The position numbers were made by a program, and so were the translations under genes. A stretch of 64,000 nt of DNA from Syngnathus acus (taxonomy: Eukaryota > Chordata > Actinopteri > Syngnathiformes > Syngnathidae): the NCBI RefSeq assembly GCF_901709675.1, contig NC_051093.1, positions 5,043,053-5,107,052 of the forward strand, given 5' to 3'. Positions 1-11,900 of this stretch are shown here, piece by piece. How positions within the stretch are numbered: the stretch's first letter is position 1; each line of letters opens with the position of its first letter. The notes beneath the pieces were generated by a model that made no database searches, had not been told where the DNA came from, and saw only the letters and a list, made by a program, of their open reading frames with translations.

Positions 1-86
1 CCTGGTCACGACAACGTGAGTGCACGCGAGTCACGAGTGCACACGCGTGTGGTTATAAATTGAAGCAAATTGACTAGAGGGCTTAC

Positions 87-3000
87 GTCGTCGTTGTTGA
101 TGGAGTCGGGGGACAAGCTGATGTGTTGGATGTAGCGCCGAAGCTCCGGCACCATCTGTGGCAATAGAAACATAAATATTTGAAAAATATATATATAATA
201 TAGAAATATAACAATATAGAAATATTATAAATATATAAATAATAATAATATATAAATTTAATATAAGAAAAATAGAAACATAAATATTTGAAAAATATAT
301 ATAAATATAATAATATATACATATATATATGTAAATAATTATAATATATAAATATAATATTAAAAAAAAAAAAAAAGGTGTGGTCGCACCTTGTCCGTGA
401 GTAGCGCGATGAGGCGTTTGGCTTCCCTTTGCAGGTCCAGGTCCACGTTGAAGAGCTGCCTGTTGAGGGCCTTGAACACCTGCTCCTTGCCCTCGGCGCC
501 GCACGACTCCTCCATGGCGCGCTCCACGCCTTGCCAGCCCAGGTCGCGGGGCAGGTGACCCAGGAAGACGCGTACGTGTTCAACGTCATTGAGGGCCACA
601 CACAGCTAAGCGGGAAGCGAGGAAGAGGAGCGAAGGAGCAGAAAAAGAGAGAGAGATAGGGCGGAGGTGGAGAATAGGCTGAAGGAAAAGAAGCAGGGCT
701 ACAAAGAGGGCAGGGTGCCGCTGTGAATGGCCGACAGGTAAAAATGTTTTTTTTTTGGTGTCAACACAACGCCGCGGTCTCGTCGTCCTGCTGGCACGGC
801 GCGCGAGGGGTCCTGGCTGCCATTTAGCGTCACACGTCACCGAGCCTCACTACGGGCGTTACCTGAACTATGAAGCTCTTGTGGTCCCGGCCCAGCTGGC
901 TCCTCTCAATCTTGCGCGTGAGCATCTCCGAGTAACACACGGCCTCGTTGCAAAAGTTCTGGAACAAGGATTAGTGAAAAATCGGGTGAAAAATCTGAAC
1001 ATAGAAATGATGAAAGATATTTATTTCATTTATTACGTCGGTCAAGCGGGTGACAAAAATGAAGGCGCCGGCGGAGTCCGGCCAGGCCAGCTGGAGCCAG
1101 ATGTCTCGGACTTGTCGGAAGCAAGATGTGACTTCCAGTGCCGAGGAGCTGTGCTTGTCCTGCTGCACCGCTTCCATCTAAAAACCAACAATCGATAGGT
1201 GTATCGCCATGGTTACCGCACTCGAAGACCGATAAATCCCGGGCAGGGCGTCTTGCCTTATCCGTCTCCACCGCTTTGCAGATCCTGTCGCACGACCTGT
1301 CGTGAACGATCTGCAGGAACTTGTGAATGGACGACTTGAACCAGTCGTGGAATCCCGTCAAGGCTAACATCTTTGCATCCCTGCGGAGGAGCACGGTGAA
1401 GAAAACATGACAAAAGTATTGCGACACCGCTGGCAAACTTAAAGTAAGCAACAGACTTGAGAGGAAGAAACTCCCGGAAGCCTTTGAGGATCTTCAGGGA
1501 CACGAAAAGTTCAAAGACGGTCTCGCCCATTGTCTGCGTCAGTCTGGAACTTTCTTGCTCCAGAGTGCCGCAAAGCCTCTCCATGGCTACGTTGACATCA
1601 TCAGCCACCTACAATACAAAAAATAGAAAAATATTTCTCAATAGTTTCTTTAACCAGTTCTCGAGGACCTTGATCAGATAAATTAAACATTTGCAGTGTC
1701 ACAGTGCCAGTTGCAGTTGTTGGCTAGCAACTAGCTGCTAGCAACTAGCCGCTAGCCTTTAGCTAGCAGTTTAATATACGCTGGCAACATAAAAACCCGC
1801 CTTAGATAGTTTCCAAACATTAATGCAGGAACCTCCTGGCAGTTTTCTACCACCAAGTTGTCACATTTCTTTTGTTCCCTTAGCATTTTAACGGCAAAAT
1901 GCTAACGATGACTTCATATGTCTCCTTTGAAAGAGACGATTGTGAAGACTTACCAGCTTCTCCAGCTGCCTGTAGGACACGCTGAAGAAATCCACTTTGA
2001 CCGCACTATTAGAACAAAAGAAACACCAGGAGGTGAACATTAACGGAAGTCAATTCAAGCAAAAATAGTTTCAGCTTCGGTTGTACCTGTAGAAGAGTTT
2101 GTTGTAGATATTCTGAGCTCTCTGAACATCTGCGCAGACGGCATCCACCACCACAACCATTTTTTTCAGGTGCTCCTCAAGCGACTGCAGAATTTTGACA
2201 TTCATGACAACACTCTACAGTACAAAAATAAATCGAAGGAGTTTTCCTCTCGCGTGCACTCACCCCATCCTCCGGCTTGTACTGCGCAATTAGACTCTCA
2301 TACCACTCCGAGGTTCCTTTCTGCCATTTCAAGTAGTCGGTGATTAGAAGTGAGTTCAAACTCATTAGGAGGACTCCCGCGAGTCGTAATTCCACTTTCA
2401 CTGTTGTTACCTTCACGGCGGATGTGATGTCCAAGTGCAGCTCGTTCCGTAGAGGGCAAACGGTCTTGAACGCCCGCATGTTCTGCATGTAACCGATTCC
2501 CCTGGTAAAAAAAGACGATGACATCACACGTATCATCTTGGTAGCAGTGGATTTTGAGCTGATTGGGTTACTTTAACCCAATGGGTGATTTTTTTTTGTT
2601 GGATCCAACCGATTGATGATTAAAATTTGTGCAGGCTAAAGAGTAGAAGAGTGGCGAGATGGCTCAGTGGAGAAGGGTCACGTGGGCGGCGGCGTCTCAG
2701 CGAGAAAAGGTCAGACCGTTTCCCGCCACTGCATGACGTGATGCGATGTGATGCGATGGCGGCAGCAGGGACGTTACCTCAGCATGAGCTCGTAGCGCGT
2801 AATGGCGGCTACGCTGGTGCAGGGGAAAACCTGCCGCATGTTCTTCATCAAGCACAGGCAGTGTTCTGTGTACAACCGGAAGCTGTCTGACAGCTGCCTC
2901 TCCTGGACACACCAAGCGTCCCCCCCCGTGAGACATTTTTGGCTGAACCAAAAACTTTTAATGAATGTCAGCGATGAGCTAATGAGGTGGACGTTTCCAG

Positions 3001-6000
3001 ATGATGCCCCTCCACCCCTACCAGGTCTCCTCTCACAGAGGGAGGGTCCCACTCTGCATCGATAGCCCTCAGGAGGCGCAGCAGCAGGGAGTAGCAAACC
3101 CGTTGAGTTCGATGGTGGCCGCTGTAGCAGTGCCAGCGACTGAGGCGGAAATCGCAACCTTTTAGCACGTTAGCTGCTGTTTTGTTTTCATTCTCTTACA
3201 ATAGAAACTCACATAATGGCCTGTTGGAGACGGGTGAGGTCCGTTTGCACGGCGTGGTGAGTCAAAACCGTCCACGCCGGTGGGCTAACCTGCCCGTTCC
3301 AGTTGTAGGGCTCACGCTAGCAAAAAAAAAAAAAGAAATGTCAAATGTACCAAAGCACACAACTCGATTGAACCAACTCACCTTGACGTGAGCGTGCTCA
3401 TACTCAACAATTTGACTCAGCAGTTTCTTGTGGACGGACACGTTGGATTCTTTCTTCGATAGCGTCGTGTCTCTCTGAGTCGGAAATGAAAGCGTGAGCG
3501 CCTTCCTGGAAATGAGAGGCAGATGCTCGTACCTGGCTGGTGAAGAGCTGCAGTATCAGGTGACATTCGCCCTGCACTTTGGAGGCGCTCGATCGGGGCT
3601 CCAGCTTGAACCAAGTGTCGAAGCCGCCGACGGGAATCTCCTGGCAGAATGGTAAAAATGAGCAATATAAATCAGAATAAATACTCTTAATTCCAAACGT
3701 TGGAACTTTTTCTCACGCTTAAAGAGATGTTGAGGCATCCCAAGAAGTCGTCTACGTTCTCCTCGGAGCCGGATGACGACGATCCGTTGGCGCGCACCGA
3801 TTTCGCAATCTGCTTAAAATACCTTTCAGAGCGGGAACAGTTTCAGTTAAGCTAGCCAAGCCAAATTTAGAATACTACTTTTTTCCTGCTGTACTATTTT
3901 TACATAAAAAAAAAAAAATCCAAGCCAGAAGAATCAAAAATACCTTCCCATTCCTCGAAGTCCACTGACTTCATTGAGTTTTTTGCAGGCCTCAGCCACC
4001 GAGACGTCGTCATCGTGATCCCTGGACAAGAAAAAGAGAGTTCCTTCTCTTTGCAGTCACAAGAACATCAATAATCAAATCTCAAGGAAAATATCACAAA
4101 AAAACAAAATGAATCATACCAAATGTCCAAATGTAGCAAGTCATTGTGGACGTCATCAATTTCACTGTGGATAGAAAAACAGAAGATCCTTTTGGAATTT
4201 TTCCAAGTGATGTCATCACCAGCATCACAAAAATGTCCAACTCACAAGACAAAATGCTCGTCCCAGACCGGATTGAGAGTCTCCGGCTTGACCTCGGTGA
4301 CCTGGATGCACCTGGCGGGCAGCGCCTCCTTGGTGCTGGAGCGTTTCTCCAGTTTCTCCTTCCTCTTCCTGAAGCTGAACTTCCTCTCCTTCTTGTCCTC
4401 GGGCTCCCGCGGGCTTTGACCCTCCAGGATGCCCAACATGCAGTAAGGGTCGCTGTAGCCTGCGCATTACGCAACAGATGCTAACGTCGACCGCTACAAT
4501 TTCAAACTGCCAAGAAGTCCTGCTTTGGCCGTGATTTTATTTTTTTATTTGCTGCTCACATGCGATAAATATTTATTCACAATCAACTGCGCACTTGTAG
4601 ACAAATGACATGCTATTAGCAAATGAGAGGAAAAATAATTGAGTATTTCGTTAAGTGCGCTTCAAAAGCTTTTCAGAGGAATAATGGAGGCTAAATTAGC
4701 TTCGGGCAGAGGGAGGTGATTCAGTACTTGAAGTGTCTTACCATTGGCGTCCTTAGCCAGCAGGTTTTTGGCTTTCAAGACAGAAGCTCTCAAGGAAAAT
4801 GTAGCTCTCTGTAGAAGAAATTCACCAATAATTGCAACCATGATAAAGGAATTCTTCGGCATCTCACCTTGGATTCTTGCACTTTCTGGAGTATGATGTC
4901 ATGCTCCTCCTCGCCCATATCAAAAACCTTTTTTTGAAAACAGGAGTAATTATTTTTTTTATGAGGTCCGGTCTGGCCGTGGTATTACCTTCAGCAGGTA
5001 GGCAAAAAGTTCTTCGTCACTCGTCACGTGTTCCGATGAAGGCACGCCCACTCGGTTGACCACCGCGTACACGGCTTCCTCGTACAGCAAGTCCAGCTGA
5101 GGAACAAAACGTAAAATATTCACGATTTTAATTGTTTAAGTTGTTTTCAAGCGAAAAAGGGGGAATTAAACCTCCGTCCTGCTGATTCGGTCCTGGATAA
5201 AGGCCTGGTCCACATGTTCTTGTGGTGGTGGCACGGTACAGGCTCCTCTTTGGCACTGTGATGGGAACAGAGAATCCTCGTTGGACGAATATACACGAAA
5301 GTTCAATATTTCATTTTTTGCAGCATTTTTTTTTTTCGAGATGCTAAGAAATCATCAATGCGCTGTAAAGACAGGGGGCGAAACAGAACCGCCGACAGCT
5401 AGTCAATGACCAACTTCCAAAACAAACTGGCTCCGTCTGTTTGCGGACGTCACTTTGGCCGAGCTGCGGCGCCGCCCACTCGCGTTTCGCTAGCTTGAGC
5501 GCAGGTTAGCCTGCCAACAGATGGAAAGGTGGAAGTCGGGTGGGAGGTTACCTCGGCCTGGCCGGCCTGCAGCATGTTCTCCTGTTTCTGCAGAATGGTA
5601 TTCATACGCTCAAAGAACTCCGTGCTCTCCTCGGAGAACCTGGCAAGGGAAGAGGAAAAAAACAAGATGCTTGATTTGATGATTGTGGTTGGGTTGTTTG
5701 TTGAGCCAGTAGAAGGGATTGAAAATTGGGTGGGCTGAAGGGGTTGAAGTTGGTCGTCATTTTGGTGCACGGAATCTAACGTTAAAGATTTTTAGAAAAC
5801 TTTTGTGGCATTAGAATAGTTCCTTGGAGAACACCGGTGACTCGGAACATGTGGATGAAGGTTGAATTCATGGCGAGCGTGACTTGTTATGCTTGCTGAG
5901 TATTGACCTCATCCAAGTTGCTCTTGATCTTTTTTGTCATGTGGACTTATGAATGATAAATGAATACAAATAAATGTTTTAAAATTTGGGGTTTTGGGTT

Positions 6001-8928
6001 TACCATTTCAAAGACATCAGATGCCTTTGAAATACAAACGGCAAAACAACAAGATTCCCTAATTGGTTTTACGGCAATCTGTGCTGAAAACTAATATTTT
6101 ATTTATATTTATTTATTAATTATCGAAACACCAGAAAATCTTCCATTGGTCGGCGGACCTGTTGGTAGCTTCTTCGATCGCAAACGAGCTTCCAAAAGAG
6201 AGTCGGGTGGTTTGAAATAAGTATCGAATTCTTGTAAACTATCAAATTAAACTCAAACTATCTCATAAATATCAATTAGACTAATGTAGTCTGGACTCCA
6301 CTGATTTGCCCCATCATGGCTGCTCTCTGGGATCTATTTGAATCAAATGAGCATAGCTGTGTGCAAAAATGTAAATTTCTTTCAGCCTCCCGGTCGTCAT
6401 GGCGATACGCGGGGGCACGTTTCGAGGGCGGGGTGGAGTAGAAACCTCCGACACCTTGAGAATCCCCTTTTCCAAATTTCTCTCAGCGTTCCACCATCAC
6501 CCGCCAACATGGATGGAAATCACCTCTGATGTGAGCAGCGGCAGAGCAGCGGGGGATCCGCCTTTCGCCCCCCTCCAATCCCTCGCCGCCCACCCGTTTC
6601 CTGTTCCCTTGTCATATTAGGCGGCGGTGGAATGAGGGCCCGCATCACGCTCGCTTTTATTGGCGTCATCGCATGGCAGCGGGGGGTGTGGCAGCCCATC
6701 CTCGCCGCCACCCGCCAACTATCACCATGGCGGGGGGAGCAGATGGTAAACCCCTGAGGTATTGATGAAGACTAATGGCAGACATGCTGGGAGTGCTGGT
6801 CGACCTCTCACAAAAAAACCGGCTGGAATATTTGAGTTAAGTTGCGTGGAAATCTAAATTCTCCCACAGATGGGAGTCTGTTTTGTTGGAGTGGTAGTCC
6901 AGTTTTATTTCAGCGCATACGATACAAATAAGCTCCACTCCACTGTCGTAGTTGTGCTTTGAGACTCTCAATTCCCTCCACATCCGTTCTTGATTGTCGT
7001 GGGCATTGTAGTGAGCACAAATCTGTTCAGTCTTCTGTCAGTCTTACTGCCGGAAAGGATTTGGCTAAACACTCTTTTGTTCCCGGCTTTTGGAGCAGGA
7101 CTTTTTTTTATTTTTTAATAATGCCTGATCTGACACAATGAAATAAACAAAACGCACTTGACTATCAGTCTTACTGACGTCACCGAAAAAAGTGTCTTGA
7201 TGTTGCTAGGAAACAGCTCATGTTGTTTTTGAGTCATACTTTCCTGAATTCCTTCCAATGCTTTTAATTTTTTGTTTTCCCCCTCATCTGGGCTAGTGTG
7301 GAGACGGGAAGAAAACGGCTTGTTGAGAAAGTAGAGGTGACTTGACGTTTCGAAACTTGTGGCAGCACGTATACGGCAATTACCCGAGCGCGCGTTACCG
7401 TCGGCAACGCCGTGCATGAAAGACCATGTGATGCCTTCCGATCAAAGGATTTTTTTTTTCTGTTCAAGAAATCCGATTGTCACACGGCTGTCGCTATCCG
7501 CTTTGCGGCGCTTATCACGTCTGGAGGATGTGCGTGACAAGCATCAACCCCCCCCCCAATTCCTCGTGCTCTAATTACCCGATTAATTAAGCAAGAAGGA
7601 ATCACTGAGTGCTCACCAAGAGATATCCCCATGATTTGTCACTCATTCCTTGTATATACCATCACATATTCACAGGTAAAAAAAAAAAAAAGTATTAAAT
7701 TTAAACTGCTTTTGCCATTCGGTCCCCTCGATGGAGGTCCGTGATCCCGGTGTGATGGTAGCGGTGCGCTGATTAAAAAGCAGTGACACGACGCAGGCAA
7801 ACCTGCTAATGAGATCCCGGTAAAGCAAAAAATGCAAAGTGTGAAGTCCACCTCTGCCGAGTGGAAACTGCTTATCACCTCCCGATGCAATTAGTGCGCG
7901 CACACACATCTAAATTTCGCTGAATAGAAATGATCGACCTGGCCGGTTTCCATTGTCAATCCAAGCAGTGTACAGTGGCGGGAATGGCGAGCAAGGATCA
8001 ACCTCTAATGATGAGCTGTCAGCATATACGGGGATGGTGGAGACTCAGCGGGGAGCCTTTAACACCGGAGAGCCCGCACAGGAAATGAGGAATGACATGC
8101 ACCGTCGTGACAGTTCAGACGACTATTTAAAGGCACAAACAAAAATGGATCCTGCCGGAGCCCGTTGGATTATGCATTTATTAAAATATCTAATCAGAGT
8201 GATATGCCGGGAGATAAACAGGTTCCACGCGACACCCGAGGTTGTCCTTCCTCCGTGTTAAAAATAAACACGGACGTCATTACAAAAGGAAGTTCACGCC
8301 GAGGCAGCAAAGCCGGGGTTTAGGTTGCTATGGTAACCCTAGGTTCATACTATTAGTTGTTGTTTTTTTGCTGCAGATGAGGCTTCAAAATAAGAACGGG
8401 GAGGGAGGGAGGGAGGGAGGGGGGGGGGGGGGTCACCTGTGTCACTTGATTTGTTGCTGCTATGAGACAAGCACATGGTAAAGTTATTTTGATTTAAAAC
8501 AGAAGATAAACATATGCATTTAGCCACACGCTGGTGCAGTTAACAAGAAGCAACGCCATCACAGCACATTAAATGTAAGTACATGTTTACACAGTAATGG
8601 ATGGCAAAGATGGTGATCAATTGGTGTAAGGCATCCATTTTAGCAGAAGTCCCTATATTTGAGATGCGGAATCTATTTCGACAAGTGGCCTGGTTATCAA
8701 TTGGGGTAAGGTGTTCATTAGAGTTGACGTCCGTAAATGGCTTAACATAGCCAATTGGGGTAAGGCATTTATTTGAGGTTTGGCATCCACTCACCTTCGG
8801 GTTAAGGGTTCCGGGCAGTGGGAGAGGGGGCTGCCGACAGCGGGCGGCGACTCCCTGCGGGACCTCAACGACTGGCTCCTTTGTACCTGCCGCAAGACGC
8901 TACTCTTCAAATCCAGCAGCGTCGTCAT
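87..8928 (-). CDS. baiap3: BAIAP3, Munc13-like C2/MHD protein (3' end outside window)
   Basis: This gene encodes a Munc13-related protein; the mammalian protein acts in dense-core vesicle exocytosis and endosome-to-Golgi retrieval. I assembled 25 coding exons, 5' to 3': 8795-8928, 5552-5639, 5172-5255, 4989-5096, 4868-4927, 4742-4808, 4246-4459, 4120-4164, 3944-4021, 3717-3822, 3533-3640, 3382-3474, 3213-3316, 3022-3139, 2778-2902, 2411-2501, 2264-2320, 2087-2184, 1954-2005, 1457-1608, 1257-1380, 1037-1177, 863-958, 390-605, 87-155. All join in frame to 876 codons. The start MTTLLDLKSSVLRQ matches the mammalian N terminus. A C2 domain (residues about 170-330) shows NLLAKDANGYSDPYCMLGIL, IQVTEVK and the acidic loop DIWDHDDDVS. 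KYFKQ, WFKLEPRSSAS and the MHD region through HISLSPDSI follow. The rest of MHD2 and the second C2 domain lie left of base 1. The 3' edge of exon 14 is uncertain (3022 or 3037). Confidence 0.92.
163..303. repeat. AT-rich intronic direct repeat
   Basis: Two copies of a segment of about 33 bp beginning AATAGAAACATAAATATTTG lie at 163-195 and 271-303, inside the last visible baiap3 intron. The DNA between them, and on to about 372, is almost pure A/T. Confidence 0.7.
2563..2581. repeat. TTGGGTTA...TAACCCAA palindrome
   Basis: A short inverted repeat, TTGGGTTACTTTAACCCAA, sits in a baiap3 intron. Similar palindromes recur in fish genomes as ends of small non-autonomous elements. Only one end is convincing here, so its class is not assigned. 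Confidence 0.35.
8401..8432. repeat. G-rich simple repeat
   Basis: A GGGA-type purine tract runs into a poly-G stretch in the first baiap3 intron. It is low-complexity sequence with possible G-quadruplex character on the plus strand. Confidence 0.7.
8610..8775. repeat. Diverged short repeat in baiap3 intron 1
   Basis: The string CAATTGG(G/T)GTAAGG occurs three times, near 8619, 8699 and 8753. Each copy is followed by a similar CATT/CATCC(A)TT segment. Spacing is uneven (about 80 and 54 bp), so this is an eroded repeat, not a clean tandem array. Confidence 0.45.
8795..8928 (-). CDS. baiap3: baiap3 N-terminal coding exon
   Basis: This isolated exon starts with ATG at 8928 and encodes MTTLLDLKSSVLRQVQRSQS and about 24 further residues. 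It closes at a GTGAGTGG donor, leaving two bases (AG) of a codon. The next exon, 5552-5639, begins with the single base needed to complete Arg, so the phases agree across a 3.15-kb intron. The human protein begins MSTLLDIKSSVLRQVQ, which fixes this as the true start. Its arginine- and serine-rich tail precedes the STEFFERM segment of exon 2. Confidence 0.9.
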
Positions 8929-11900
8929 GGCGCCACACTGTCGGACCCCGAAAGACAAGGAGGGATTCAGAAAGAGTTCACTTTAAACTCACCTAACTTT
9001 GCAATGATTCATTCGTGAGCACTTATGACTCCCAAAGGAGGAATAAGGTGAGAAATTGAGATCACTTGAGGACCCACCCGACAACATTGATTTATAAAGG
9101 CGGGGTAAACCTTAGACCTGGGCCTGGGCCAGCAATTCACAGGACACATTTACAAAGGCTGGGATTTGAACCCCAAACCTCAAAACTGTGTCCCGTGGGT
9201 CCACTTCAACTGCTTCGGTGCCCAACACGGGAAAAAGGTGAGAAAAGCCAGCCAGTGTGTCTCATTAGTCGGTTATCATCGCTATGGCAACGTCCAACTG
9301 CAGTTCAGCCCCTCCCCTCTTTTGCCAGACCCACTTCATGCTCGTTTAGATTAGCACTGAAAAAAAATTGAAATTAATTTCTCGAGGACACTCGGAGGAG
9401 GTACGAGTTTCGTGCAAGTAAAATTTCTTGATCAAGAGGACGTCTAAACGTAAAAATAGGTTATGCATTTGCTTGTTTTTTTTCTTTTTTACAAATGACG
9501 GCAGTTACTTGTCACGCCCTTCACTTTCATTTTCACTTCAAGTTTGTCTTTCAAGACTAACAAAGTTATGTAACCTTCATAACGCGACGGGCTCTCTGCA
9601 GAGAAGATTCAAATAAAGTCAGATGGATTTAATGAAGCTGAGCGGCACAAGGCGGCGAGCGCGGAGCGGGGCGGGCTTTCCTTGCAATATCATCTAATAA
9701 CATTTGAGAAATCCGACCGAGTCAAAAGCCCCCCACCACCACCATCATTCACTATATTTACTATAAGTGATAATATATAACCCCAGAGCCACTAAACATA
9801 TTCTCTCTTTTTTTTTTATATAGCTGCCGTGTAAATATCACTTTAGACTTATAACTGTTGGTCAGATTTGCTTCACTCATTCATCAGATTTGTAATCGCC
9901 TTGTGTAAATGTCACGGAGGATGGGTGGGGGGGGGCTTCTATCCTCTTGAAGGCCACCATTCATTTCAGACATTTTGAAACTGGATTTACATTTACATGA
10001 CATGCTTGCAAGTGTCACGATTAGAATCTTTTGCTTTCAAGTGGCACAATTGAGACGTGAATCATAGCAGCGCAAGAGGGAATTCTTTTCCCCCTCCCTT
10101 TATGTGTATTTTGTTTTATCTAGATAAATTCTAATTAAATGGAAGTAGGTGAACTATCTTTTATATTAATTCAGTACCCTCCAAGACCAAAACATTTAAT
10201 CTAATTTAAATATTGTTTACTATAATACAGATTAATGGCTTGTATTAGTTACGAAAACACAAGAGGGCACTTCAAAAAATAATCGCAATATTGCCTAAGT
10301 GTGACTTGAAATGTTCAGAAATGAAATTAGGCAATTGGGCGCGAAGACCAGCAGTGTAAATCCACCCCAAGTGCAGCCGCCCATCTCGCAAAGCCCCCTT
10401 TTGTGAGGTTACGAATCGAGAGAAGCTTGGAAGAGCCAGCTCACAAAAGACTGCTGACAAGAAGCACAAGAGAAGCCGGCGTGATTGACGCAGACGCCGT
10501 TCCGCGCAGTCAGCCCGACTCGGTCGAACACTCTTTTAAAAAGTTGACAGGCCACGTCGGTGGAGAAGAACAATGGCAGCTGCAATTAGCAAAGTGTAAT
10601 TGAGGACAAATAGGGAGTCTTTGAATTAATATCATCGCTTTAGGGTGAACCCTATTAAAATGAAGTCAGTCCCAAAACTCAAAAGTCACAACATTGGCAG
10701 CAGACAAACAGATTGTAGTGATTCCAGACATCGTTAGTGCAATGGCCGAATTAATCAGCCATCTCGAAGCAAGTGCAAGTTGCACGGACGGCCGCGATCT
10801 TATCGATCCACGCCGCTGACGTCTGGAACCCTCACGGTGCGTCCACTCCATTCGCCTCAAGTGTCTTCTTGTCTTCTCTGTCACAGTTCACCCGTGGGTC
10901 ATTTTAAATGCATCCTGCTAAGGGGAAAGTGTTGGAAAATTGTAGCGCTTCAGATCAAAGGTGGACGATAGGAAATGTAGATAATTGGCAAAAAGGAAAA
11001 AAAGTGTGGGCAGGTGCTGCTGTTTTGGTTAGCAAGAGCATGCAAATTGTAGTTCGCTTCGCTAATGTCGATGTTTAAATAAATCAAAGGTGGATTTTAT
11101 TGCGTTACTTCCTTTCACAAAAGTGGACTTGACCCAATAACAGGGTGGAAAAAGAGTCGAGCCATAAATCGTAAGTGTTGGTGTTTTTTCGACCAGAAAT
11201 CTTCACGGGTGTATGGGGAATAGCGATGTCTCCGTGAGTTATTCAACGAGCTCAGTTTGTGAGTAATGTGGCAACCAAGTGCAAGTCCATTTTCTGCCTC
11301 CTCAAGTGAAAAACGATTGGATGTTTTTAACGCTTCGCTGCGCCCGCATCGTGATCGGCAGATCACTTGACGGCATCTCCCAGAGACCTCCTGAAGCGTA
11401 TCGTTGAAAGTGGAAATGTTTTCTTTACTGCTCTGAGGGTGGGGCGGGGGAGGTCACACACCCCAACACGTCATTTTCAGCGTGGCCCGTGTTGACAGGC
11501 AACAGCGGCTGCTTCCCAGGTGAACTCATTTCAATTACAGCCGCCGACTGACAGGATTTGACTTTGTGGTGACAAAACGGGTCTCACCGGTGCCCATCGG
11601 GAAGTGGGGCGGGCTGGCTTGTTTCTGTTAAAGCAGCTGCCAGGGAAACACATTCAAAGCCTTTAGCCCCCCGACATCGGCGCCGATGGCATGCCAGGGA
11701 GAAACGCTCACCAGTGTCTCCTCTGAGCGAGCCAATGAGCCCGGCAGCCAAAGGCTGAGTGTCTCTATGGTAACTGCGAAGGGGAAAGGGAGCCAGTAAA
11801 TACAGGTAAATGGAATTTCACAAAAGGCCGGCCAGCAGAGGAACCTTGATGTTCTAATGGGCTCGCCTTAACACGGTTAAATGTACACACAGTTGGACAT

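Noticed and set aside
83-601. Long minus-strand open frame with many Ile/Tyr/Phe residues over the AT-rich segment
   Set aside because: It reads through an intron of low-complexity A/T sequence. The true baiap3 exons 390-605 and 87-155 are in defined frames with splice sites.
1719-1770. GCTAGCAACTAG-type repeat in a baiap3 intron
   Set aside because: Short runs of TTAGC/GCTAGC are common in fish introns; no element boundary or function is evident.
9066-9240. Possible tRNA gene (GGGATTTGAACCCC)
   Set aside because: No cloverleaf could be drawn. It fits the tRNA-like end of a dispersed repeat better.
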